9,459 bases of DNA from assembly GCA_005883085.1 (NCBI GenBank), contig VBAY01000056.1, positions 1 through 9,459 of the forward strand, in the 5' to 3' direction. The stretch's first letter is position 1. Each line of letters opens with the position of its first letter. A program made the position numbers and the translations under genes. Shown here piece by piece: positions 1 through 5,067 of the stretch. Origin of the DNA: Candidatus Bathyarchaeota archaeon (GTDB lineage Archaea > Thermoproteota > Bathyarchaeia > 40CM-2-53-6). The notes below the pieces were generated by a model. That model was not told the origin of the DNA, did not search any database, and worked only from the letters and a program-made list of their open reading frames with translations.

Positions 1-480
1 CTCGGAGGCAAAAGTCTCCAGACTCTTCGCTGCTAAGAGAACTCCTCCGTGAGGGTCGAAGAATGCGCCCCCCGCTTGAAACTGGGGAAAGCGCTTCTTC
101 AGCTCTGGGACATCGTAGATGTGGGCGCTGAGCTCTAGCTTGGTCAGCATTCTGAAGCTTGATTCATTGAACTTGTTGGCATTTGCATCGTCGCCCTCCA
201 GCATCAACAAGCCTGCAGGAATCAGCAACTCCTGACTGGTTTCTTTTTCCAGTTCCTTCCAGAGTCTCAGGCTCTCAACTGCCATCTCGGTGTAGAACTG
301 ATCTCCTCCATATGCGAAACGGAAGACCCTGTTGACATCATTGGAACTACAATATTCGTTCCCGACACCGTATCGATCGACCAATAGAATCCTGTTCTCG
401 GACATCCGACTAATTGCATCTGCAGTTGCGGCCCCCATCACCCCTCCACCGACGATGCAAACATCAGCTTCTATCTGCAA
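1..480 (-). CDS. FAD-dependent oxidoreductase, DAO/monomeric sarcosine oxidase-like (partial, C-terminus beyond window)
   Basis: This is the N-terminal 160 codons of a flavoprotein read from 480 down to the window edge. Residues 7-18 form a Rossmann FAD-binding turn (VCIVGGGVMGAA; Gly11, Gly13, Gly16), and an acidic residue ends the second strand in ILLVDR. A following stretch, SSNDVNRVFRFAYGG, resembles the HGDTRxIRHAYG segment of monomeric sarcosine oxidase and N-methyltryptophan oxidase, where it helps build the flavin and substrate site. The later LRLWKELEKET and LLIPAGLLML segments also match that family in order and spacing. Family members oxidise secondary or primary amino acids, giving an imine and H2O2; the substrate here cannot be told. 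The start is TTG at 480, because an in-frame TAG lies two codons upstream and an AGGAG sits 7 nt before it. It follows the DUF1428-like gene on the same strand, 84 nt away, so cotranscription is possible. Family call is confident; specificity is not. Confidence 0.85.
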   Translation of the reverse strand, partial: MQIEADVCIVGGGVMGAATADAISRMSENRILLVDRYGVGNEYCSSNDVNRVFRFAYGGDQFYTEMAVESLRLWKELEKETSQELLIPAGLLMLEGDDANANKFNESSFRMLTKLELSAHIYDVPELKKRFPQFQAGGAFFDPHGGVLLAAKSLETFASE

Positions 481-487
481 GATCTAA

Positions 488-492
488 CTCCT
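488..492 (-). promoter_or_regulatory. Shine-Dalgarno of the FAD oxidoreductase
   Basis: AGGAG on the minus strand, 7 nt before the TTG codon at 480. It settles the TTG as the start, together with the in-frame stop just upstream. Confidence 0.6.
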
Positions 493-564
493 AGGATGGC
501 ATTTTGTTGGGAGCAGAGTTTTGGAGAAAGTCTTTCTTTTCAAACGTGGACAGTATCGTCCTAG

Positions 565-927
565 CTATTTCTGTTGGAGGGACTCGAACTCCGCGTGATA
601 CACATGCTTTCCGGTTATGAGTAGATCGAAACGAGAATGGAGTTTTTCAAGATGAGGATTCTTGGCCACCGTTGCATGGACATCTTTCATGTGTGAGGCG
701 TCTTTGAAGCGAGCAATCTCGACCCAAAGATTTTCTTCCTCAGACATCCCGATCGCTGGAGGAAGACTCATCGATCCGAACTTTCCTTCCATTTCCTTGG
801 GTTGAAGAAGCTCCTCAGAGAGCGCACCTGAGTCCAGAAATAATTTCATTATTGGCTTCAAGGCTTGGACGAAGGCTTCCGCTTTCCTCTTCGGGACCCG
901 GTAGAGAAAGACGGAGCAGTATACCAT
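565..927 (-). CDS. DUF1428-like small protein (dimeric alpha/beta-barrel type)
   Basis: This gene encodes a 120-residue soluble protein without signal peptide or membrane segment. Its opening, a short beta strand followed by VPKRKAEAFVQALKPI and then a GALSEELLQP segment, follows the pattern of the DUF1428 family: strand, VPKxK, long helix, then 'hGAL.y.E'. The second half (LWVEIARFKDASHMKDVHATV) matches the family's repeated strand-helix unit, as expected for a ferredoxin-like dimeric alpha/beta barrel. No enzymatic function is established for DUF1428. The start is ATG at 927; a TATA-like AAATAAG centred about 30 nt upstream would give a leaderless or nearly leaderless transcript. It lies head-to-head with the aminotransferase gene and may be first in a unit with the FAD oxidoreductase. 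The sequence match is from memory of the family and moderately secure. Confidence 0.65.
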   Translation of the reverse strand: MVYCSVFLYRVPKRKAEAFVQALKPIMKLFLDSGALSEELLQPKEMEGKFGSMSLPPAIGMSEEENLWVEIARFKDASHMKDVHATVAKNPHLEKLHSRFDLLITGKHVYHAEFESLQQK

Positions 928-949
928 CGGCGCGGTTTTCTTCTTATTG

Positions 950-2242
950 ATGGCTTATTTAGACTCCACCCAGCGCGATCAAGAAGGAATCCTTACTAGC
1001 CCCGATGTAAAAGTCCGGGTTATGAGAAAGGGGCCCTCGGCTAGAGCCTCCGGGTTTACTGAATCCGTCATCCGGGAAATGACCAGGCTTTGCCAAGCTT
1101 ACGGGGCAGTCAATCTTGCGCAAGGTTTTCCTGACTTCGACCCCCCAGTCAGCATCAAAAGGGCGGCCGCGACCGCGATCTCGAAGGGATACAACCAATA
1201 TTCCACCACGTATGGGACCCTGGGTCTGAGGAAAGCCATCGCCCGCAAGATGAGAGCCTACAACCACATTGACTGTAGCGTAGACGAGATCACGGTGACA
1301 TGCGGTACAACGGAAGGCATGATCGCCTCGGAGCTAGCACTCTTGGATCGTGGAGACGAGGTGGTGATCTTCGAGCCATTTTACGAGAACTACGGTCCCG
1401 ACGCGATTCTCTCGGGCGCAAAATGCCGCTACATCAAATTGCGCGAGCCAGACTTCCGGATAGAAGAAGAAACTCTCAAAAAAGCATTCAATCGCAAGAC
1501 CAAGGCCGTCATAATTAACACACCCCACAATCCTACAGGACGAGTTCTTTCGAGTCAGGAACTAGGCCTGGTCCGAGATCTCTGCCAAGATTACGACTCC
1601 TATGCGATCACGGACGAGATCTATGAGCACATCGTGTACGATGGACACCAGCACGCGAGCATCGGAAGCCTCCCTGGGATGGAGGATCGAACCATCACCA
1701 TCTCAGGATTTTCCAAGACCTACAGCGTGACCGGTTGGCGCGTGGGATACGTGGTCGCTCCAAAGCCCCTCACCTCGGCGATACGAAAAGTTCACGATTT
1801 CCTCACTGTATGCGCCCCAACGCCTCTACAGGAAGCGTGCACAGCCGCTCTCCAGCTTCCGGAATCCTACTATGAACATCTAAGAGAAAACTATCGCGCA
1901 GGCAGAGAAATGTTGGTTGAGTCGTTGAAAAATGCGGGATTTGGCGTTTTCAAACCGGAAGGCGCTTACTACGTCTGGACCACGACAAATAGCACAGGGT
2001 TTAGGGATGACCGAGAGCTGGCCCTACACCTTATCACCAAGATAGGAGTCGGCGGCGTTCCGGGCTCGAGCTTCTTCCACAACCCGTCTGATGGGAGGCT
2101 GCGATTCAGGTTCTCCTTCTCAAAGAAACCAGAGACGATTCATAGAGCAATCAAGAGACTGAAAAAATTCTCGCTCGGACACCTAGTCCCGCACTCGAAT
2201 CGTGGCATCCCACATAGGCTGGCTGTAACAGCAGGACGCTAG
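950..2242 (+). CDS. PLP-dependent aminotransferase, class I/II (aspartate/kynurenine aminotransferase type)
   Basis: This is a complete fold-type I aminotransferase. Numbered from a TTG at 947, the PLP contacts are Asn195 in NTPHNPTG, Asp223 and Tyr226 in ITDEIYEH, and Schiff-base Lys257 in SGFSKTYSVTGWRVGY. An Arg in RLRFRFSFS near 386 fits the substrate alpha-carboxylate contact. The N-terminal SGFTESVIREMTRL and VNLAQGFPDFDPP resemble the kynurenine/glutamine/methionine aminotransferase-like branch. It transfers an amino group between an amino acid and 2-oxoglutarate or a similar keto acid in the cytoplasm; the exact donor is uncertain. The start is ambiguous: TTG947, ATG950 or ATG1022. 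The last removes about 24 polar residues, begins where family members usually begin, and would relieve the 22-nt head-to-head spacing with the neighbour. A GTATAC about 27 nt before 947 would instead support the early start. After the core there is an unusual 23-residue tail ending in LAVTAGR. Confidence 0.93.
   Translation: MAYLDSTQRDQEGILTSPDVKVRVMRKGPSARASGFTESVIREMTRLCQAYGAVNLAQGFPDFDPPVSIKRAAATAISKGYNQYSTTYGTLGLRKAIARKMRAYNHIDCSVDEITVTCGTTEGMIASELALLDRGDEVVIFEPFYENYGPDAILSGAKCRYIKLREPDFRIEEETLKKAFNRKTKAVIINTPHNPTGRVLSSQELGLVRDLCQDYDSYAITDEIYEHIVYDGHQHASIGSLPGMEDRTITISGFSKTYSVTGWRVGYVVAPKPLTSAIRKVHDFLTVCAPTPLQEACTAALQLPESYYEHLRENYRAGREMLVESLKNAGFGVFKPEGAYYVWTTTNSTGFRDDRELALHLITKIGVGGVPGSSFFHNPSDGRLRFRFSFSKKPETIHRAIKRLKKFSLGHLVPHSNRGIPHRLAVTAGR
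953..963 (-). promoter_or_regulatory. TATA-like box for the DUF1428-like gene
   Basis: On the minus strand this reads TCTAAATAAGC. Its centre lies about 30 nt before the ATG at 927, which is the spacing of an archaeal TATA box for a leaderless or very short-leader mRNA. It lies within the first codons of the longest form of the divergent aminotransferase ORF, and could also serve a later start of that gene at 1022. Call made by eye. Confidence 0.35.
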
Positions 2243-2315
2243 CGAATGCTGCCCCTTTACCAGCTCCAGGCCTGAGAATAGCAAGAGTAATCTGGGAGAT
2301 GAGGGTGGCAAACAA

Positions 2316-2321
2316 AGGAGG
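2316..2321 (+). promoter_or_regulatory. Strong Shine-Dalgarno of the VOC protein
   Basis: AGGAGG, embedded in AAAGGAGGAT, is an extended match to the 16S rRNA tail and sits 7 nt before TTG2329. It fixes a non-ATG start and fits a gene translated from the inside of a longer mRNA begun at the aminotransferase. Confidence 0.8.
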
Positions 2322-2328
2322 ATAGGAA

Positions 2329-2730
2329 TTGATCAAGGGGCTTCATGCATTGCTCTATACGCCCAAGCCAGAGGAGTTGCGGGCGTTTGTTCGGGACAAA
2401 CTCCGGTTCCCTTTTACCGATACGGGCGAAGGTTGGCTAATCTTTGACATGCCGGAAGCCGATCTAGGCTGTCATCCATCAGAGAGAGTATTCCACTCAA
2501 TTTCCTTCTATTGCGATGACATCAAGAAAACGGTTGAAGAACTGAAATCTCGGGGTGTCGAGTTCACATCAGGTGTCACCGATGAGGGCTGGGGATTGCT
2601 GACTCACTTTCGAATGCCAGGCGACGTGGAGGTGGAATTGTACCAGCCCAAGTACGAGAAGCGCGCTCGAAGCAAATCGCCAAGAGCACGTGCGTCGCAG
2701 AGACGAAAAACGAAGACCAGTCGAAAGTAG
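2329..2730 (+). CDS. VOC (glyoxalase/bleomycin-resistance fold) protein with basic C-terminal tail
   Basis: This gene encodes a 133-residue protein. Residues 1-109 form a single VOC module with beta-alpha-beta-beta-beta layout twice over: GLHALLYTPKPEELRAFVRD, GWLIFDMPEADLGCHP, FHSISFYCDDIKKTVEELKS and VEVELYQP. It resembles the widespread glyoxalase-superfamily proteins carrying GWLIF, ELGxHP and DxGWGLLT motifs. His6, His50, His58 and the Glu residues of VEVEL are candidate metal ligands. VOC enzymes bind a divalent metal and act on small carbonyl or aromatic compounds, but the substrate here is unknown. The tail after LYQPKY (about 24 residues) is almost all Arg, Lys, Ser and Ala, which is unusual for this family. 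The TTG start is fixed by a strong Shine-Dalgarno. It lies 86 nt downstream of the aminotransferase and is probably cotranscribed. Its stop is 7 nt from the end of the opposing tRNA gene. Confidence 0.85.
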   Translation: MIKGLHALLYTPKPEELRAFVRDKLRFPFTDTGEGWLIFDMPEADLGCHPSERVFHSISFYCDDIKKTVEELKSRGVEFTSGVTDEGWGLLTHFRMPGDVEVELYQPKYEKRARSKSPRARASQRRKTKTSRK

Positions 2731-2769
2731 ACGAGCTTGGTGGGCCGGGGGAGATTTGAACTCCCGACC

Positions 2770-2790
2770 CTACGGCCCTCATGTGAGGGT
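2770..2790 (-). other. tRNA-Val intron 2 (variable loop, between positions 44 and 45)
   Basis: This is a 21-nt intron. Exon GCGG (the 3' strand of the anticodon stem) pairs with intron CCGT as the central helix (last pair G-U). The inner hairpin is CCCTC, loop ACAT, GAGGG. The 3-nt bulges are AAA (5') and AGG (3'), cut after the second base. There is no clear outer helix, so this is a relaxed HBh'-type site. Removal leaves the five-base variable loop AGGTC next to the T-stem. Confidence 0.82.
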
Positions 2791-2814
2791 TTCCGCGTGT
2801 AAGGCGGACGTTCT

Positions 2815-2835
2815 ATCCGGAGAGTCAGTGCTCCT
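2815..2835 (-). other. tRNA-Val intron 1 (D-loop, between positions 20a and 21)
   Basis: This is a 21-nt intron. Exon CTGG pairs with intron CCGG as the 4-bp central helix. Bulges of three nucleotides, TTA on the 5' strand and ATA on the 3' strand, carry the splice sites after their second base. The inner helix is GGAG with CTCT (one G-U pair), closed by a 6-nt loop. Outside, the flanking D-stem strands are separated from the central helix by AGC against ATA, so the motif is a relaxed rather than strict bulge-helix-bulge. Excision restores a perfect D-arm. Confidence 0.85.
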
Positions 2836-2890
2836 AACCAGGCTGAACTACCGGCCCAAACCAAGAACACGCAAACCACATCTGAGTAGA

Positions 2891-2900
2891 TTATGATTTA
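2891..2900 (-). promoter_or_regulatory. Possible TATA box of tRNA-Val
   Basis: TAAATCATAA on the minus strand lies 34-43 nt upstream of the tRNA 5' end, which would put transcription start roughly 10-15 nt ahead of the mature end. This is an AT-rich patch called by eye only. Confidence 0.3.
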
Positions 2901-2940
2901 GGTAGAGATTACCGCTCCTCGATCATCAAGGGAGCTTGCA

Positions 2941-2949
2941 CTTTTATAC
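2941..2949 (+). promoter_or_regulatory. TATA box of the branched-chain aminotransferase
   Basis: CTTTTATAC is a good archaeal TATA element centred about 36 nt before ATG2981, predicting a start site near 2970 and a leader of only about 10 nt. It falls inside the extended reading frame that begins with TTG2936, so it argues strongly for the ATG at 2981. Confidence 0.6.
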
Positions 2950-2980
2950 CCGGCACACTCATTTCTCTTTCTGGACATTC

Positions 2981-3907
2981 ATGGCGGGGAAGGAACCATT
3001 CGTCTATATCGACGGTGAATACCACCCCAAAGGCGAAGCCAAGATCTCAGTTTACGATCACGGTCTTCTCTACGGAGACGGGGTGTTCGAAGGCATCCGC
3101 GCGTACAACGGCACAGTCTTCCGGCTACGCGAACACATAGAGCGATTATTCGAAGGACTACGAGTCATCAGAGTCAGCATCCCCCTCACCAAAGAGCAAG
3201 TCATGAACGCTATCGTAGAAACCCTACGACGAAACAACCTATCTGACGCGTACATACGCCTCGTAATCACACGGGGCCGCGGAAACCTCGGACTGGACCC
3301 GCGAAGCTGCCCGAAGCCCTCCATTATTATCATGACTGAGCCGGTACTTCCGGCCCACGGCAAGGAAGCGAGGGAGAAAGGTGTCACTGCTGTCATATCC
3401 AGCCTAAGACGTGACATGGTCGATGGAACAAGTCACGAGGTCAAGTCTCTAAACTATATCCAGAGTGTTCTTTCCAAGTTCCAGGCAATAGACTCAGGCG
3501 CCGACGAAGTCGTAATGCTCGACCATAGAGGAATGGTCTCCGAGTTCCACGGCTCAAACCTCTTTATCGTCAAACAAGGAATAATCCATACGCCCACATC
3601 GGCCGCAGGAATTCTGCACGGAGTAACCAGAGCCCGCGTTATGAAACTCGCCGAGGAGCTGGGATACGAGGTGCGAGAGAGAGACATTACTCCTTACGAG
3701 CTCATGACCGCTGACGAGGCCTTCCTAACCGGAACAATGGCAGAAGTCGTTCCTGTAGTCAAGATTCACGGAGTGCCAATAGCAGAGGGTAAACCGGGAC
3801 CGGTAACCAAGGAGGTTATCAGAGGGTTCCAGAGAATAATCCAGGACCCGAAGGAAGGCGTTCCGATCAGAGAGGCAATTTCTATCCCGGCCAAAACGAG
3901 AAATTAA
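2981..3907 (+). CDS. ilvE: Branched-chain-amino-acid aminotransferase
   Basis: This gene encodes a 308-residue fold-type IV PLP enzyme, almost the length of E. coli IlvE (309). It catalyses the last step of leucine, isoleucine and valine synthesis, and the first step of their breakdown, with 2-oxoglutarate/glutamate as partner. Visible landmarks are an N-terminal FVYIDGEYHPKGEAKISVYDH, then LLYGDGVFEGIRAYNG, and RGRGNLGLDPRSCPKP as in archaeal BCATs. Others are the PLP lysine Lys155 in HEVKSLNYIQS, Glu188 in VSEFHGSNLF, AGILHGVTR for the phosphate, and the TGTMAEVVPV loop near the end. D-amino-acid aminotransferase and aminodeoxychorismate lyase share the fold, but the length and the LDPR, EFHGSNLF and TGTMAEV signatures favour BCAT. 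ATG2981 was chosen over TTG2936 because a TATA box lies between them. The 25-residue tail after FQRIIQ is a little longer than usual. It is divergent from tRNA-Val. Confidence 0.93.
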   Translation: MAGKEPFVYIDGEYHPKGEAKISVYDHGLLYGDGVFEGIRAYNGTVFRLREHIERLFEGLRVIRVSIPLTKEQVMNAIVETLRRNNLSDAYIRLVITRGRGNLGLDPRSCPKPSIIIMTEPVLPAHGKEAREKGVTAVISSLRRDMVDGTSHEVKSLNYIQSVLSKFQAIDSGADEVVMLDHRGMVSEFHGSNLFIVKQGIIHTPTSAAGILHGVTRARVMKLAEELGYEVRERDITPYELMTADEAFLTGTMAEVVPVVKIHGVPIAEGKPGPVTKEVIRGFQRIIQDPKEGVPIREAISIPAKTRN

Positions 3908-3932
3908 GACGCCCTGGGTCTAAACACTTCAT

Positions 3933-4052
3933 GTGAGTAAAGGCGCTGCATTGGAGGTTTTGGCCTCTCTTGGCCTGGGCCTGGGACTATTTGTTGTGGG
4001 GTTGTTGGTTCTTCAAGGTGGCAAAGTACGCGCAGATCCGGGGCTTGATTGA
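3933..4052 (+). CDS. Candidate small single-span membrane peptide (39 aa)
   Basis: A GTG-initiated frame of 39 codons begins 25 nt after the branched-chain aminotransferase stop. It encodes a short basic start (SKGAALEV), one hydrophobic helix of about 20 residues (LASLGLGLGLFVVGLLVLQG) and a short charged tail (GKVRADPGLD). The hydrophobic part lies mostly in the intergenic space, so it is not a shadow of the opposing gene; only the last 40 nt overlap the convergent gene ending at 4013. No Shine-Dalgarno is seen, but an AT-rich AAATTAAG at 3901-3908 is about 28 nt before the GTG, as for a leaderless mRNA. The function is unknown. It may also be a chance frame in GC-rich, low-complexity DNA. 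Confidence 0.35.
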   Translation: MSKGAALEVLASLGLGLGLFVVGLLVLQGGKVRADPGLD

Positions 4053-4480
4053 GGCCCACTAGACCCTAACTTCCTGCCTAGAATGCTCAGATGGTATAGG
4101 ATATAGACCACTAGTCCTCCGACCGCGTCCATAGCCACGGCGCCAGCGACAAGTGTAATGTCGTTGACTACCCCAGCCTCAAGATATGCTGCCCACTGTT
4201 GAACTGCACCCCACATCGATCCCACCGCGACCGCGACGCCGATTGCCAAAAGGGCCTTCTTCTCTGGAGGAAGTTTCACTTTCAGGGTGAGCACCCAGCT
4301 CGATACTACGATGGCCCAGACGAGATGGAGCAATAAGGTGAAGGGAGTGATGTTGAAGGGGTCGAGGAGGTTGAGAACAAGTCCGATTCCAGATATGAGG
4401 AGAGCGCTGGAGGATGAGACGAGAGTTATGCTAAGCCATCTGGGAGTCGTGTCGAGCAAACGCTGAGCCGTGAAGGTCAT
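4013..4480 (-). CDS. Unknown four-span integral membrane protein
   Basis: This gene encodes a 155-residue protein that I do not recognise. Four hydrophobic segments are apparent, near residues 16-39, 46-66, 76-96 and 107-131. They are joined by short loops, including a charged KVKLPPEKK loop between the second and third spans. A polar Gly/Ser/Pro-rich tail follows (SSGPQSSPGSARTLPP). There are no obvious catalytic or metal-binding motifs. Its ATG follows the stop of the upstream membrane protein gene after only three bases, with tandem stops TAG TAA and a GAGGG 7 nt before the ATG. The pair is therefore almost certainly cotranscribed and translationally linked, suggesting a joint membrane role. 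Confidence 0.75.
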   Translation of the reverse strand: MTFTAQRLLDTTPRWLSITLVSSSSALLISGIGLVLNLLDPFNITPFTLLLHLVWAIVVSSWVLTLKVKLPPEKKALLAIGVAVAVGSMWGAVQQWAAYLEAGVVNDITLVAGAVAMDAVGGLVVYILYHLSILGRKLGSSGPQSSPGSARTLPP

Positions 4481-4483
4481 TTA

Positions 4484-4954
4484 CTATCCCTCACGCTTCT
4501 TCGCCACGACCGTGGTCGATTGGTGAAGATGGAATGGTAATGAGAAGCTGATCTTATGTTGCTTCAGGAACAAACTCAAACGTGGCCAGTGCTGTACCGC
4601 GACAACGCTCCCTATTATTCCACCTGACAGAGAAAGAATCGCGTAGGTGGCTGTCAGGATCCCAACCGCAGTCTGGAAGGCGACGGACCAGAGGCCACTA
4701 GGAAGGCTCAGAAGATTTGTCGCGACCCAGAGCCCGATACTTGCCAGTCCGCCTAGAGTACCTGCGAAGAATCCTGCGAGCGCCCCCTTCCACGGTCCCT
4801 GTTTGATGATGACACCTGCAACCAGTCCTGCAACAAAGGGTCCTATCTCAGGCAGGGCAACTCCGATGATCAGGTTGATGAGGAATCCCACTCCTATAGC
4901 CAGCAAGAGATCGCCCTTAGTATCAGGATGGGAGTCGGGGCTTAGTCTACCCAT
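4484..4954 (-). CDS. Unknown multi-span membrane protein (DUF5518-like glycine-rich pattern)
   Basis: From ATG4954 this encodes about 156 residues. It opens with a polar stretch (GRLSPDSHPDTKGD). Hydrophobic Gly/Ala-rich spans follow: LLLAIGVGFLINLIIG, then GPFVAGLVAGVIIK, then GALAGFFAGTLGGLA running into IGLWVATNLL, and a final AVGILTATYAILSLSGGIIG. The repeated 'GPF.aGl.AG' and 'GALaG...G' pattern is reminiscent of the archaeal DUF5518 family of small membrane proteins, but I would not insist on it. The tail is basic and His-containing. A longer frame back to TTG5080 exists, but it would run antisense into the HAD gene and adds 42 polar residues, so ATG4954 is preferred. It is the first gene of a two-gene membrane unit. 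TTAAGGA lies about 10 nt before the ATG. Confidence 0.75.
   Translation of the reverse strand: MGRLSPDSHPDTKGDLLLAIGVGFLINLIIGVALPEIGPFVAGLVAGVIIKQGPWKGALAGFFAGTLGGLASIGLWVATNLLSLPSGLWSVAFQTAVGILTATYAILSLSGGIIGSVVAVQHWPRLSLFLKQHKISFSLPFHLHQSTTVVAKKREG
4488..4492 (-). promoter_or_regulatory. Shine-Dalgarno of the second membrane protein
   Basis: GAGGG on the minus strand, partly inside the last codons of the upstream gene and 7 nt before the ATG at 4480. It supports reinitiation straight after the tandem stops. Confidence 0.5.
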
Positions 4955-5067
4955 TGCACGCTCGTCCTTAATCTCAAGGACACTGCGGACCCTTTCGGGA
5001 TATGTTGCTCGTAACCTCAAGGAAACCCATATGGTTACATTCAGACGCGAATTCTCGCCTGAGAACG

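Larger units (their letters stand above)
2738..2857 (-). tRNA. tRNA-Val (anticodon UAC) with two non-canonical introns, CCA encoded
   Basis: Reading the minus strand, the acceptor strands GGGCCGG and CCGGCCC pair perfectly, followed by discriminator A (2741) and an encoded CCA (2738-2740). The T-arm is GGGAG, loop TTCAAAT, CTCCC. The anticodon arm is TCCGC, loop CTTACAC, GCGGA, with T33 and anticodon TAC at 2799-2801, so it reads GUA valine codons. The gene only folds as a tRNA after removal of two 21-nt insertions. Without the first, the D-arm becomes GTTC, loop AGCCTGGTTA, GAAC, then G26. Without the second, the variable loop becomes AGGTC. The mature exons total 75 nt, with U8, G15/C48, G18-G19 and A58 all in place. 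The anticodon loop itself has no intron. The gene runs divergently from the branched-chain aminotransferase. Derived by hand folding; the identity is very secure. Confidence 0.93.

Noticed and set aside
525..537. Palindromic AGAAAG/CTTTCT ahead of the FAD oxidoreductase
   Set aside because: The arms are separated by one base, so no hairpin can form, and an AT-rich match of this size is likely by chance. Possible operator only.
2703..2712. T-run (five T on minus strand) as terminator of tRNA-Val
   Set aside because: It lies about 30 nt after the tRNA end and fits an archaeal oligo-T stop, but it is a short run inside the VOC coding end, so not listed as a feature.
2604..2896. Open frames on both strands across the tRNA locus
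   Set aside because: They run through a structured tRNA gene with perfect arms, have no family resemblance or start signal, and overlap the VOC gene end.
2936..2980. N-terminal extension of the branched-chain aminotransferase from TTG2936
   Set aside because: A TATA box lies inside it, and known enzymes begin near the ATG at 2981.
3957..3985. GAGG...CCTC hairpin and TTGGCCT repeats as a terminator for the branched-chain aminotransferase
   Set aside because: The stem is only 4 bp, no U-run follows, and the stretch reads better as codons of the candidate small membrane peptide.
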